Source: Lachnospiraceae bacterium
GTDB taxonomy: Bacteria > Bacillota > Clostridia > Lachnospirales > Lachnospiraceae
DNA: 64,000 nt
NCBI GenBank assembly: GCA_900766915.1
Contig: CAAFXE010000353.1
Coordinates: forward strand, 1-64,000
Direction: 5' to 3'
How positions within the stretch are numbered: the first letter of the stretch is position 1; every line of letters begins with the position of its first letter. Positions 50,178 through 59,599 of this stretch are shown here, one piece after another. The position numbers were made by a program, and so were the translations under genes. The notes beneath the pieces were generated by a model. The model made no database searches. It saw nothing but the letters and a program-made list of their open reading frames with translations, and had not been told where the DNA came from.

Positions 50178-51095
50178 TTAACCTCTTATTTCATTTTTCT
50201 GGCAATACCTGCTTCGGTATTCACCAGGAGTAAAATGCATTTGCTTTTTAAAAGCCCGTATAAAATAACTGAAATTATCAAAACCGCATTCTAATGCAAT
50301 CTCCAAAACACCCAAAGAAGTATGGCTTAGGAGATGGCATGCTTTTTTAATGCGTAAGGAAATAAAATACTGGATCGGTGATAATCCGGAAACTTCTTTA
50401 AACAAACGGCACAGGTACTGACTGTTACAGGGGATGGCATCTGCCAGATCCTGCAGGGTTACATGATCTTCCAGGTGCTGCTCCATATAGGAGACAACAG
50501 TTTTGTAGTAACTGATTTTTTTATCGTAGGAAGAGGAGCCTTCCCGGTCGGCAGCAATGAATTTGCCGGAGTTATACAAAAGTGCAAGGAAGGAAAGGAG
50601 CGTAATCTTACTGTCAATATACCAGCCGGATTCCTTCCTTTGCGTTGATTCCACAAGCTTTTTCATACAGGAAATTACCATCGGGTAGATTGCATCATCC
50701 GCTGTAATGCTCTTCGGAAAAAGAAACGTATGGTTCATAAGGGGCTGCAGGCATTTTTCCTCAAATTCATCCATATAGGAAAAATTAAGGATATGTTCAT
50801 CAAATAAAATTGCATCATGGACAGTGCGATCAGAAAGTCCTTTGATCTGATGCAGATCCTCACCGTTCAGGATACAGATATCCCCTTCCTCATAAATATG
50901 TTTTGTTAGGTTGATCTCCACTTCAAAACGCCCTTCGGTAAAATACAGGATCTCTACCTGAGAATGCCAGTGGCGGTCTACAAAAAAATATTCAGGATAG
51001 GGGGTGTTTTTTCCATTCGCAAAATGAAGTCCGGTAATGGGATGATGAGAGGTTCCATGCTGGACTTTTTCTTTTAAATTGATATCCGGATTCAT
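50178..51095 (-). CDS. AraC family transcriptional regulator with cupin domain
   Basis: A 305-residue regulator. The N-terminal cupin-like sensing domain (about 15-110) contains HWHSQVEILYFTEGRFEVEI and GDICILNGEDLHQI. The C-terminal AraC domain (about 200-300) has two helix-turn-helix motifs, LQDLADAIPCNSQYLCRLFK and VLEIALECGFDNFSYFIRAF. GAGGAAATCAC precedes the ATG. It is divergent from the GH31 gene across a 113-base spacer, so it probably activates GH31 in response to an alpha-glucoside; this is inference from position. Confidence 0.9.
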   Translation of the reverse strand: MNPDINLKEKVQHGTSHHPITGLHFANGKNTPYPEYFFVDRHWHSQVEILYFTEGRFEVEINLTKHIYEEGDICILNGEDLHQIKGLSDRTVHDAILFDEHILNFSYMDEFEEKCLQPLMNHTFLFPKSITADDAIYPMVISCMKKLVESTQRKESGWYIDSKITLLSFLALLYNSGKFIAADREGSSSYDKKISYYKTVVSYMEQHLEDHVTLQDLADAIPCNSQYLCRLFKEVSGLSPIQYFISLRIKKACHLLSHTSLGVLEIALECGFDNFSYFIRAFKKQMHFTPGEYRSRYCQKNEIRG

Positions 51096-51130
51096 GTGAT
51101 TTCCTCAATAAAGTCAAGATTGTGTTATTC

Positions 51131-51159
51131 ATTATAGAGAATAATGCAAGAATTTACAA
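51131..51159 (-). promoter_or_regulatory. Promoter of the AraC regulator gene
   Basis: Read on the minus strand: TTGTAA (51159-51154), a 17-base spacer and a perfect TATAAT (51136-51131). Confidence 0.7.
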
Positions 51160-51208
51160 GAAAAAGAGAATATATTTAAATCATGAAAACCTGTAAGGAG
51201 AAAAAGCG

Positions 51209-53200
51209 ATGATCAGAAAATATGTATATGGTACACCATTGGAGACAGAAGCAGTTGTGGCAAAGATGAAGGAAACAGAAGGGCAGCCGGATTATGGGAC
51301 AATATCCCTTAAGGATGGTTTTGAATTCTTTTATCAAATGTCAGATGAGGATATGGTTTATGGGCTGGGAGAAGCAAACGGTGGAATCAATAAGAGGGGC
51401 AACCGTTATGTCAGTAAATGCACCGACGATCCGGATCATACGGAGGATAAGCAGTCCCTTTACGGAGCTCATAATTTCATTGTGCTGTCAGGCAAAGAAA
51501 ATTTCGGGATTTTCGTGGATTATCCTTCAGACCTTTGTTTTGATATCGGATATACCCACAAAGATGAGCTTCGAATCACCTGCAAAGAAAGCAACCTTGT
51601 ATTGTATGTGATCTACGGAGCGAATGCCTACGATATTGTGAAACAGTTTCGTAAGATCATCGGCAAAAGCTATATCCCTCCCAAATTTGCCTTTGGGTTT
51701 GCCCAGAGCAGATGGGGATATCGTACAAAAGAGGATTACAGAGAAGTAGCAGACGGGTACCGGGACAACCATATTCCGTTGGATATGATCTATATGGATA
51801 TTGATTATATGCAGGATTTTAAGGATTTTACACTCAATGAGGAGAATTTTACAGATTTTCCTGAATTTGTACAGGAAATGAAAGAACAGAATCTGAGGCT
51901 GATTCCGATTATCGATGCGGGAGTCAAGATTGAGGAAGGCTATGACGTATACGAGGAAGGCGTAGCCAATCAATACTTTTGCAAGAGAGAGGACGGCAGT
52001 GATTTTGTGGCTGCTGTATGGCCCGGCTATACCCATTTCCCGGATGTTTTACAACCGGAGGTCAGAGCGTGGTTCGGCTCAAAATATAAGGTATTGACAG
52101 ATCAGGGAATCGAAGGATTCTGGAATGATATGAATGAACCTGCCATTTTCTATACACCCGAGGGAATAGAAGAACTGAAAGGCAAAATGCAGGATTTTTG
52201 TAAGGAATCCCCTTCTCCGCAAAAGGTATGGGCAATGCAGGGAGAAACCCTTGGAGTAGCAAATTGTGAGAAGGACTACGCTTCCTTTTACCATCTTGTA
52301 AATGGCGAGAAAGTCCGTCATGACAAGGTTCACAACCTGTATGGTTATAACATGACAAGGGCTGCGGCAGAAGGATTGGATAAAATTGATGAAAACCGCA
52401 GATATCTTCTGTTTTCCCGCTCGTCTTATATTGGAATGCACCGTTACGGCGGAATCTGGACAGGAGACAATAAGTCCTGGTGGTCCCATATTTTACTGAA
52501 TCTTAAGATGATGCCGTCCCTGAATATGTGTGGATTTTTATACACGGGAGCAGATCTGGGAGGCTTTGGTTCAGATACCAGCAGAGAGCTTCTGCTTCGC
52601 TGGCTGGCACTGGGAATTTTCACACCCCTGATGAGAAATCATTCCGCAGCCGGCACAAGACGTCAGGAATGCTATCAGTTTGAGGAGGTAGAACAATTCA
52701 GAAGCCTGATCAATGTGCGTTACCGACTGATCCCGTATCTCTACAGTGAATATATGAAAGCTGCCCTGCAGGATGATCTTTACTTTAAGCCGTTGGCTTT
52801 TGAGTACCCGGAGGATAAGATTGCTGCAGATATTGAAGATCAGCTGCTCCTTGGCAATGAGATTATGATCGCACCGGTCTATACCCAAAATGCAAAGGGA
52901 CGAAGCGTCTATCTTCCTGAGAAAATGATGCTTGTGCGTTTCCTGCCGGATGGAACCATAGAGCAGCAGTGTCTTACGAAAGGCTGCCATTATGTGAAGA
53001 CCGCATTAGACGAAGTCACATTGTTTATTCGTAAAGGAAAATGTATTCCTGTGGCAGAAGCTGCGGAATGTGTTGAAAAAATCGATATGACACATCTGGA
53101 TATGGTAGGATATGAGAATTCCGAATATTTGCTTTACAATGATGATGGTATTACCAAAGAGTACGACCTGCAAAAACATACAAAGATTTTAAAAAGTTAA
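51209..53200 (+). CDS. Alpha-glucosidase, glycoside hydrolase family 31
   Basis: A 663-residue cytosolic (no signal peptide) alpha-glucosidase. Nucleophile Asp307 lies in GFWNDMNEPAIF; IYMDIDYMQDFKDFT, SRSSYIGMHRYGGIWTGDN and FLYTGADLGGFG are family motifs, and an acid/base Asp lies in the TGADLGG to TPLMRNHSA region. From memory it has the same length as the structurally characterised Ruminococcus (Blautia) obeum GH31 enzyme, which prefers isomaltose; Trp169, the residue reported to set alpha-1,6 preference, is conserved here in QSRWGY. AAGGAG precedes the ATG. It would cleave isomaltose-type and other short alpha-glucosides after import. It is flanked by two AraC regulators. Confidence 0.94.
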   Translation: MIRKYVYGTPLETEAVVAKMKETEGQPDYGTISLKDGFEFFYQMSDEDMVYGLGEANGGINKRGNRYVSKCTDDPDHTEDKQSLYGAHNFIVLSGKENFGIFVDYPSDLCFDIGYTHKDELRITCKESNLVLYVIYGANAYDIVKQFRKIIGKSYIPPKFAFGFAQSRWGYRTKEDYREVADGYRDNHIPLDMIYMDIDYMQDFKDFTLNEENFTDFPEFVQEMKEQNLRLIPIIDAGVKIEEGYDVYEEGVANQYFCKREDGSDFVAAVWPGYTHFPDVLQPEVRAWFGSKYKVLTDQGIEGFWNDMNEPAIFYTPEGIEELKGKMQDFCKESPSPQKVWAMQGETLGVANCEKDYASFYHLVNGEKVRHDKVHNLYGYNMTRAAAEGLDKIDENRRYLLFSRSSYIGMHRYGGIWTGDNKSWWSHILLNLKMMPSLNMCGFLYTGADLGGFGSDTSRELLLRWLALGIFTPLMRNHSAAGTRRQECYQFEEVEQFRSLINVRYRLIPYLYSEYMKAALQDDLYFKPLAFEYPEDKIAADIEDQLLLGNEIMIAPVYTQNAKGRSVYLPEKMMLVRFLPDGTIEQQCLTKGCHYVKTALDEVTLFIRKGKCIPVAEAAECVEKIDMTHLDMVGYENSEYLLYNDDGITKEYDLQKHTKILKS

Positions 53201-53291
53201 AAAAGAATCTAACAGCTACAAAGACATAAGCCCGCAGTAGCACTTGATGTCATTGTATGATATGATGTAGAAAAGCTTTCGGGAGGCTGCC

Positions 53292-54140
53292 ATGCATGAT
53301 TTAATCTTTTCTGTATTTCCAAGTGAAAATTTTGTGGATCTGGGACTTTATCAATACGGATGGGAGCAGTGTGCACCGGCTCATTCTTTTGGCCCCGCAG
53401 CACGAAACCACTATTTATTCCATTATGTGATTTCCGGTACGGGAACATTAATGGCCGATGACAGCCATGGGAATACCAGGACTTATCAGATTAAAAGCAG
53501 GCAGGGATTTATGATCTTTCCGGGACAGGTAAATACTTATGTAGCTTCAAAGGATGTTCCGTGGGAATATATCTGGCTTGAATTTGACGGCTTGCGGGTA
53601 AAGCAGGCAATAGAAACTGCAGGGCTTTCACCGGATTCACCGGTATATCATGCAAGATTCAAGGAAATGCAGGAGAAAATGGTGGGAGAGATGACTTATA
53701 TTGTTGAAAATAAAGATGCTCCCCCATTTCATCTCATTGGTCATTTATATCTTTTTCTGGATTACCTTACCAGATCGGTAGCTTCTCTTCAGGTGCCAAA
53801 ACAGAGTAAGCTTAGAGATTTTTACCTGAAAGAAGCAATTTCCTATATTGAGTTGAATTTTCAGAATGAAATCACAGTAGAAGATATTGCGGCGCAGTGC
53901 GGGCTGAACCGAAGTTATTTTGGAAAGATTTTCAAGGATGCGGTTGGCAAGTCACCTCAGGAATTTCTGATGAATTATCGTATGATCAAGGCAACGGAAC
54001 TTCTTCGTTTGACAAAGCTTTCCATTCAGGACATTGGAAATGCTGTGGGTTATCCTAATGCACTGCATTTTTCCAGAGCATTTAAAAATATATATGGAGT
54101 TTCTCCACGAACGTGGCGTGCTCAGAATGAAATAAATTAA
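53292..54140 (+). CDS. AraC family regulator of the alpha-galactoside operon (MsmR-like)
   Basis: A 282-residue AraC protein with an N-terminal cupin sensing domain (RNHYLFHYVISGTGTLMAD, FMIFPGQVNTYVASKDVPWE) and a C-terminal DNA-binding domain with two helix-turn-helix motifs (VEDIAAQCGLNRSYFGKIFK and IQDIGNAVGYPNALHFSRAF). The arrangement upstream of binding-protein, permease and alpha-galactosidase genes is that of MsmR/RafR, activators responding to raffinose or melibiose. CGGGAGG lies four to five bases before the ATG. It is followed by a terminator, and the operon has its own promoter. The ligand is inference. Confidence 0.88.
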   Translation: MHDLIFSVFPSENFVDLGLYQYGWEQCAPAHSFGPAARNHYLFHYVISGTGTLMADDSHGNTRTYQIKSRQGFMIFPGQVNTYVASKDVPWEYIWLEFDGLRVKQAIETAGLSPDSPVYHARFKEMQEKMVGEMTYIVENKDAPPFHLIGHLYLFLDYLTRSVASLQVPKQSKLRDFYLKEAISYIELNFQNEITVEDIAAQCGLNRSYFGKIFKDAVGKSPQEFLMNYRMIKATELLRLTKLSIQDIGNAVGYPNALHFSRAFKNIYGVSPRTWRAQNEIN

Positions 54141-54144
54141 ATGA

Positions 54145-54190
54145 TGTCCTCAGCCGGATTTGAAAGCGATCCGGCTGGGGACTTTTTTGT
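54145..54190 (+). terminator. Terminator of the MsmR-like gene
   Basis: GTCCTCAGCCGGAT and ATCCGGCTGGGGAC form a 14-base stem (one G-T pair) around TTGAAAGCG, followed by TTTTTTG. Confidence 0.93.
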
Positions 54191-54210
54191 ATATACCAAA
54201 ATATACCAAA
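54191..54210. promoter_or_regulatory. Tandem decamer repeat, candidate AraC-protein binding site
   Basis: ATATACCAAA occurs twice in perfect tandem (54191-54200 and 54201-54210), followed by ATGC. Direct repeats about one helical turn apart are typical AraC-family sites, and this one lies 70 bases upstream of the operon -35 box. Confidence 0.6.
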
Positions 54211-54279
54211 ATGCTAGGTGAATTTCATATGACAAGATAAAAACAGCAAAATGATATAAAAGTGGATTTTTACTGGTAT

Positions 54280-54308
54280 TTTATAGTCGCATAAAGGCAT
54301 GTTATAAT
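54280..54308 (+). promoter_or_regulatory. Promoter of the alpha-galactoside operon
   Basis: TTTATA (54280-54285), a 17-base spacer and a perfect TATAAT (54303-54308). The weak -35 box fits dependence on an activator. The start codon is 31 bases downstream. Confidence 0.78.
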
Positions 54309-54339
54309 CAGCTTAACAAAGAAAAAGGAGATGAATTTC

Positions 54340-55659
54340 ATGAAAACATTCAAAAAAGCAACCAGTATTCTACTCATACTGGGCATGATGGCAACGGCTG
54401 TATTCATGACGGGATGTAGTACAAAGGATCCGGCAAATGGAAAGACGGTTGTTGAAATCGTTCAATACAAGCCGGAAGCTGTCAAGGCCTTCGAAGCCTT
54501 AGAGGCCAAATTTAACGCAACCCATGATGATATAGAGCTTGTCATCGATTCACCCAATGATGCAATGACGATTCTGAAAACACGGTTTATCAGGGAAGAT
54601 TATCCGGACATCATTGGTATCGGAGGTGACATCAACTATTCAAATTTCCTGGATGCGGATATGCTGATGGATATTTCCGATTATGAGGGTCTGAAGGACA
54701 TCAAAGAGTCTTATCTGAAAACAGATAAGGAGCTGGAATTTGTTCCCATGGAAGGAATCTATGCAGTTCCTTATATGGCCAATGCGGCAGGTATCCTCTA
54801 TAACAAGGATATTTTTGAGGAGCATGGCTGGACGATCCCGGAAACTCTGGATGAGTTTTATAAGCTGTGTGAAGAAATTCAGGCTGCCGGTATTTTGCCA
54901 TTGTACTTTGGATTTAAAGATACCTGGACATGCCTTGCACCATGGAATGCCATTGCTGTAGATTTAGCTGATTCAGACATCTGTGCTCAGGTAAATGCAG
55001 GTACTGCACAATTTAAAGATGCCTACAGACCGGTAGCTAAGGTCATCAAATCACTGCTTGCCTATGCACAGCCGGATCCTTACGCTTACGGTTACAATGA
55101 CGCCTGTACAGCATTTGCCCGTGGGGAATCTGCCATGTTTGTGATCGGAAGCTATGCAGTTCCTCAGATTAAACCAGTAAATCCTGATATGAATATAGAT
55201 TCCTTTGTTTTCCCGGCATGCGATGGTCCGGAGCAGAATGTGCTGAACTCAGGTAACGACTTACAGTGGTCCGTAATGGCAGGAAAAGAGGACAAGAAAG
55301 AAGCAATCTATGAAGTATTAAATTTCCTGTATGAGGATGAAAATATCCAGACCTATTTGGATGACCAGAGTGCGGTTCCATGTAAGAAGGGCGATTTTCA
55401 GTTACCGCCCATGCTGGATGGCATGAAACCATACATTGAAAGCGATAGAATGGCAGATTATCAGGATCATCACTATCCATCGGAAATGGCTGTAGATGCC
55501 ATGATCCAGACTTATCTCATGGACGACAGTGCGAACAGTCTGGACACTTTCCTGGAAAAATTTGATACAGAATGGATCCGTTATAACAGAGACCTGATCG
55601 CTAAGGTTCAGAAATATTATGAAGAACATCCAAATGAGCTGCTGGAAGGGGGAGAGTAA
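54340..55659 (+). CDS. ABC sugar transporter substrate-binding lipoprotein (MsmE/RafE-like)
   Basis: A 439-residue extracellular solute-binding lipoprotein (family 1). Signal peptide ends in the lipobox FMTGC with acylated Cys26. Ligand-binding core segments include VVEIVQYKPEAVKAFEALEA, YAVPYMANAAGILYNKDIF (domain hinge) and GESAMFVIGSYAVPQI. The ATG at 54340 is chosen, with GGAG nine bases upstream; an ATG three codons earlier directly abuts that site. It heads the operon and likely binds raffinose-type alpha-galactosides or related oligosaccharides; specificity is inferred from the neighbours. Confidence 0.92.
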   Translation: MKTFKKATSILLILGMMATAVFMTGCSTKDPANGKTVVEIVQYKPEAVKAFEALEAKFNATHDDIELVIDSPNDAMTILKTRFIREDYPDIIGIGGDINYSNFLDADMLMDISDYEGLKDIKESYLKTDKELEFVPMEGIYAVPYMANAAGILYNKDIFEEHGWTIPETLDEFYKLCEEIQAAGILPLYFGFKDTWTCLAPWNAIAVDLADSDICAQVNAGTAQFKDAYRPVAKVIKSLLAYAQPDPYAYGYNDACTAFARGESAMFVIGSYAVPQIKPVNPDMNIDSFVFPACDGPEQNVLNSGNDLQWSVMAGKEDKKEAIYEVLNFLYEDENIQTYLDDQSAVPCKKGDFQLPPMLDGMKPYIESDRMADYQDHHYPSEMAVDAMIQTYLMDDSANSLDTFLEKFDTEWIRYNRDLIAKVQKYYEEHPNELLEGGE

Positions 55660-55663
55660 CCAC

Positions 55664-56536
55664 ATGAAAGGGAACAGAGAACGGAAGAATACGTTTCTTC
55701 TTATTACAATACCAGTATTGGCATTATTCATTTGTTTTAACACCTTGCCGCTGATCAAAGGCTTTATTTACAGCTTTACAAATTTCAAAGGCTATGGCTC
55801 TTATGACTGGGTGGGTCTTCGAAATTACATAGATCTTTTTCAGGATGCCCGTGTGGGAAAATCTTACCTGTTTACCTTTAAATATGCTTTGGTCGGTACG
55901 ATCCTGACCAATGTGATTAGTCTGATCCTGGCCTTAGGTTTAAACAGTAAGATCAAAGGAAAGAGCGTGCTGCGAGGCGTTTACTTTATACCAAATGTAC
56001 TGGGTGGATTGGTCATCGGTTACATTTTCAGTTTTATTTTTACCTACGTATTGCCGGCAGTTGGTCAGGCTACGGGCATCGGATTTTTAAGCAGCAGTAT
56101 CCTTTCCAATACGGCAACTGCATGGATCGGTATTGTCATTGTCGGATGCTGGCAGGCCATCGCCATGAACACCATCATTTATATTTCGGGACTCCAGACA
56201 GTACCGGAGGATGTTTATGAAGCAGGTGCCATTGACGGAGCTACCGGCTGGAGACAGTTCAAAGACATTACGCTGCCGTTGATCGTTCCGTTTTTCGGAA
56301 TCAATCTGGTACTGTCCATGAAAAATTTCCTCATGGTATTTGATCAAGTCATGGCTTTGACAAAAGGCGGTCCGGCCCAGAGTACGGAATCCATTTCCTA
56401 CTTGATCTACAACAACGGAATGAGCGGCGGACAGTTTGGCTTTCAGAGTGCCAATGCATTCCTGTTCTTTGTACTGATCGTTGCGGTTTCCGTTTTCCAG
56501 ATGACAGTATTAAATAAAAAGGAGGAGCAGTTATAA
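55664..56536 (+). CDS. ABC sugar transporter permease 1 (MsmF-like)
   Basis: A 290-residue MalF-type permease with six hydrophobic segments and the EAA loop EAGAIDGATGWRQFKDITLP that contacts the ATPase. The start is the ATG at 55664, with GGGGGAGAG upstream; the open frame begins earlier inside the binding-protein gene but lacks a ribosome binding site there. The stop overlaps the next gene (TAATG). Confidence 0.92.
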   Translation: MKGNRERKNTFLLITIPVLALFICFNTLPLIKGFIYSFTNFKGYGSYDWVGLRNYIDLFQDARVGKSYLFTFKYALVGTILTNVISLILALGLNSKIKGKSVLRGVYFIPNVLGGLVIGYIFSFIFTYVLPAVGQATGIGFLSSSILSNTATAWIGIVIVGCWQAIAMNTIIYISGLQTVPEDVYEAGAIDGATGWRQFKDITLPLIVPFFGINLVLSMKNFLMVFDQVMALTKGGPAQSTESISYLIYNNGMSGGQFGFQSANAFLFFVLIVAVSVFQMTVLNKKEEQL

Positions 56537-57384
56537 TGGCTAGAGGAAATAAATTTACGAGAAGTGTCAACTGGCCGGTCACCATCCTGTTGATCATCGG
56601 CTGTGTTACCATATTTTTCCCGCTGTATATGGCAGTGATCATTGCCTTTAAACAGCCCTCAGAGATGACAAACGATATTGCCGGAGCATTGGCACTGCCC
56701 CTTACCTGGAGCCTTTCCAATTTCCGGGAAGCCATGCGGGTTACAGACTTCTGGCATTCTCTTGGAAACAGCCTTCTGATCACCGTGACTACAGTTGTCC
56801 TTTCTATTCTGATTCACGGTCTTGCAGGTTATGCCATCGGAAGGGGAATGAAGGAGAACAAGTTTAATAATTTTGTGTATCTGTTCATTGTAAGCGGTAT
56901 GTTTGTTCCATTTGCAATCCTCATGATGCCTCTGGTAAAGCAGACAGCACAGATGGGCATTGCCAACCGGTTTGGTGTCATCCTTTTATATGTGGTATTC
57001 TTTATGCCGTTAAATGTGATGTTATATAAGGGGTATTTAACAAATATTCCGGTTGCCATTGAAGAGGCTGCACGAGTTGATGGAGCCAGCACATGGAAAA
57101 TCTACTGGACGATTATCTTTCCCATGATGAAACCGATGCATGCAACCGTAGCAGTTTTAACAGCCATGAGTACATGGAATGATGTGATGACTCCACTGGT
57201 CATTATGTCAGGAACAGGAAAGAATACACTGCCTCTGGCACAGTTAAATTTCCAGACACAGTTTGGAACAAACTATAACCTTGCATTTGCGTCTTATCTG
57301 TTAGCATTGATTCCGATCTTACTTTTCTATGTGGTATGTCAGAAACATATCATCAATGGAGTTGTAAACGGAGCGGTAAAATAA
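56536..57384 (+). CDS. ABC sugar transporter permease 2 (MsmG-like)
   Basis: A 282-residue MalG-type permease with six hydrophobic segments and EAA loop EEAARVDGASTWKIYWTIIF. The start codon overlaps the previous stop. No ATPase gene follows: the next gene is the alpha-galactosidase, so the importer must borrow an MsmK-like ATPase encoded elsewhere. Confidence 0.92.
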   Translation: MARGNKFTRSVNWPVTILLIIGCVTIFFPLYMAVIIAFKQPSEMTNDIAGALALPLTWSLSNFREAMRVTDFWHSLGNSLLITVTTVVLSILIHGLAGYAIGRGMKENKFNNFVYLFIVSGMFVPFAILMMPLVKQTAQMGIANRFGVILLYVVFFMPLNVMLYKGYLTNIPVAIEEAARVDGASTWKIYWTIIFPMMKPMHATVAVLTAMSTWNDVMTPLVIMSGTGKNTLPLAQLNFQTQFGTNYNLAFASYLLALIPILLFYVVCQKHIINGVVNGAVK

Positions 57385-57401
57385 TTTGAAGGAGTGTTTG
57401 T

Positions 57402-59585
57402 ATGGCACTAAAATATGATTCCAAAAATAATACCTTTACGATCCATACAAGGAAAAGTACCTATCAGATGAAAGTTGATGAAATGGGTGTGCTTGTGCAC
57501 ACCTATTTCGGCACGCTTTCTGATGACAGTGATTATTCCTATCTGATCGCACCTGCAGATCATGGGTTCTGCGGACAGCCTGCGGGGGCAGGAAAAGACA
57601 GAACCTATTCTATGGATTATTATCCTCTGGAGTATCCCGTATATGGAAACGGGGATTACCGGCTCCAATGTATGAAGGCAAACTTAGAAGGTCAGGTACC
57701 GGCACTGGATCTTAGATTTCATTCCTATCAAATATCTGATGGGAAATATGAGCTTTCCGGTCTTCCTGCAATGTTTGGTGAGGAAGAGTCACAAACTCTG
57801 GAAATCGTTTTGAAAGATCTGTATGAGGAAATCTATGTCCACCTCTTTTATGGAGTATTTGAGCAGAAAAATATCATTACAAGAGCGGCAGTGATCGAAA
57901 ATCAAACCGAGAAGCCTCTTTTTATCAAACGTGCCATGAGCATGGGACTTGATTTTTCCGACAGTGGGCTGGAGTTGATTCATTTCTATGGAAAGCATGA
58001 ATGTGAGAGACAGTTTGAGCGCAGAAAGCTGCCCCATGGAATTACAGAAATCAGCAGTAAAAGGGGCACATCCTCTCATCAGCACAATCCCTATATCATA
58101 CTTTGCAGCCCGGATACAACAGAAGATCATGGAAGCTGCTGTGGAATTTCCCTTCTGTACAGCGGAAGCTTCCGAATGCAGTTGGAAATCGGACAGATCG
58201 AAGGAACAAGAGTGGTTTGCGGTATGGATGACGAGGAACTGTCCTGGAGACTTGGAAAGGGTGAAACATTTACCACACCGGAGACAGTCATTTCCTATAC
58301 AGACAAGGGCTTTTCAGATTTATCCAATGATCTTGGAAAAGCTTATGAAGGAAATCTCATACGCAGCAGCTGGAAGGATCGGAAACGGCCGATTCTGGTA
58401 AATAACTGGGAGGCCACCTATTTTGATTTTGATTCAGAAAAACTGTTAGCCATTGCAGGTCAGGCGGCAGAGCTTGGTTTGGATATGATGGTTTTGGATG
58501 ACGGATGGTTCGGAAAAAGAGATGACGATAATTCCGGGCTGGGCGACTGGTATGTCAATGAGAAAAAACTGGGCTGTTCCTTAAAAGAGCTGGTAGACCG
58601 GATCAATGGAATGGGTCTGATGTTTGGTATCTGGGTGGAGCCTGAAATGATTTCGGAAGACAGTGATCTGTACCGTTCCCATCCTGAATGGGCCATGGTG
58701 ATTCCAGGAAGAGATCCTGTCAGGGGAAGAAACCAGTTGATTTTAGATCTGTCCAGAAAAGATGTACGGGAATACATCAAAGCATGCTTGGATTCCATTT
58801 TACAGTCGGCGAATATTCAGTATATGAAATGGGATATGAACCGCAGTGTGGAGAATGTTTATTCGGCAGGAACCCCCGATGCACCACAGGGAAACATCCG
58901 CCATCAGTATATTTTGGGTCTGTATGAAATTCTGGAATATCTTGTGACCAACTATCCAAAGCTTCTCATCGAAGGCTGCAGTGGCGGCGGTGGAAGATTT
59001 GATGCCGGAATGCTTTATTATACCCCCCAGATCTGGTGCAGTGACAATACTGATCCTATCGAGAGACTGAAGATCCATTACGGAACCTCTTTTGGTTATC
59101 CCATGTCAACGGTAGGTGCACATGTTTCCAAAAGCCCCAATGAGCAGAACCATCGGGAAACACCGTTTAAAACAAGAGGGATCTGTGCGATGCAGGGTGC
59201 CTTTGGCTATGAATTGGATCTAAGTAAGATGTCCGATGAAGATAAGGAAAGTGCCAGATGGCAGATTGCGTTTTACAATGAAAATTACCGGTTATTCCAA
59301 AAGGGACGTTATTACCGGTTGACATCTCCGTTTGAAAATCAGGACTTTACGGCATGGAGTTATGTGTCAGAGGATCAAAAGAAGGCGGTACTCTGTGTGG
59401 TTTATACGGATCTTCATGGCAACAGTGCACCTCACCGAATCAAATTAAAAGGTCTTTGTCCTGATCGGATTTACAGAATGGGAGAAAATACTTATTCCGG
59501 GGCAGCTCTGATGAATGGTGGAGTTGTGCTGCAAAAGCCTCAGTGCAATTATGACTCCTGCATGCTTTTGCTGGAGAGTAAATAA
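57402..59585 (+). CDS. Alpha-galactosidase, glycoside hydrolase family 36
   Basis: A 727-residue tetrameric-type GH36 alpha-galactosidase that removes terminal alpha-1,6-galactose from raffinose, stachyose and melibiose. Catalytic nucleophile Asp478 is in YMKWDMNRSV and acid/base Asp548 in WCSDNTDPIERL, the same numbers I recall for the Geobacillus AgaA/AgaB enzymes. Other signature parts are VNNWEATYFDF, MMVLDDGWFGKRDDD, WVEPEMISEDSDLY and CSGGGGRFDAG. No signal peptide, so cytosolic, acting after import. AAGGAG precedes the ATG. Products are galactose (for GalK at 28767) and sucrose (for the next two enzymes). Confidence 0.96.
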   Translation: MALKYDSKNNTFTIHTRKSTYQMKVDEMGVLVHTYFGTLSDDSDYSYLIAPADHGFCGQPAGAGKDRTYSMDYYPLEYPVYGNGDYRLQCMKANLEGQVPALDLRFHSYQISDGKYELSGLPAMFGEEESQTLEIVLKDLYEEIYVHLFYGVFEQKNIITRAAVIENQTEKPLFIKRAMSMGLDFSDSGLELIHFYGKHECERQFERRKLPHGITEISSKRGTSSHQHNPYIILCSPDTTEDHGSCCGISLLYSGSFRMQLEIGQIEGTRVVCGMDDEELSWRLGKGETFTTPETVISYTDKGFSDLSNDLGKAYEGNLIRSSWKDRKRPILVNNWEATYFDFDSEKLLAIAGQAAELGLDMMVLDDGWFGKRDDDNSGLGDWYVNEKKLGCSLKELVDRINGMGLMFGIWVEPEMISEDSDLYRSHPEWAMVIPGRDPVRGRNQLILDLSRKDVREYIKACLDSILQSANIQYMKWDMNRSVENVYSAGTPDAPQGNIRHQYILGLYEILEYLVTNYPKLLIEGCSGGGGRFDAGMLYYTPQIWCSDNTDPIERLKIHYGTSFGYPMSTVGAHVSKSPNEQNHRETPFKTRGICAMQGAFGYELDLSKMSDEDKESARWQIAFYNENYRLFQKGRYYRLTSPFENQDFTAWSYVSEDQKKAVLCVVYTDLHGNSAPHRIKLKGLCPDRIYRMGENTYSGAALMNGGVVLQKPQCNYDSCMLLLESK

Positions 59586-59599
59586 CATCTACATTGCAA

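Noticed and set aside
54191..54210. CRISPR-like or tandem repeat array
   Set aside because: Only two 10-base units with no spacers; better explained as an activator site.
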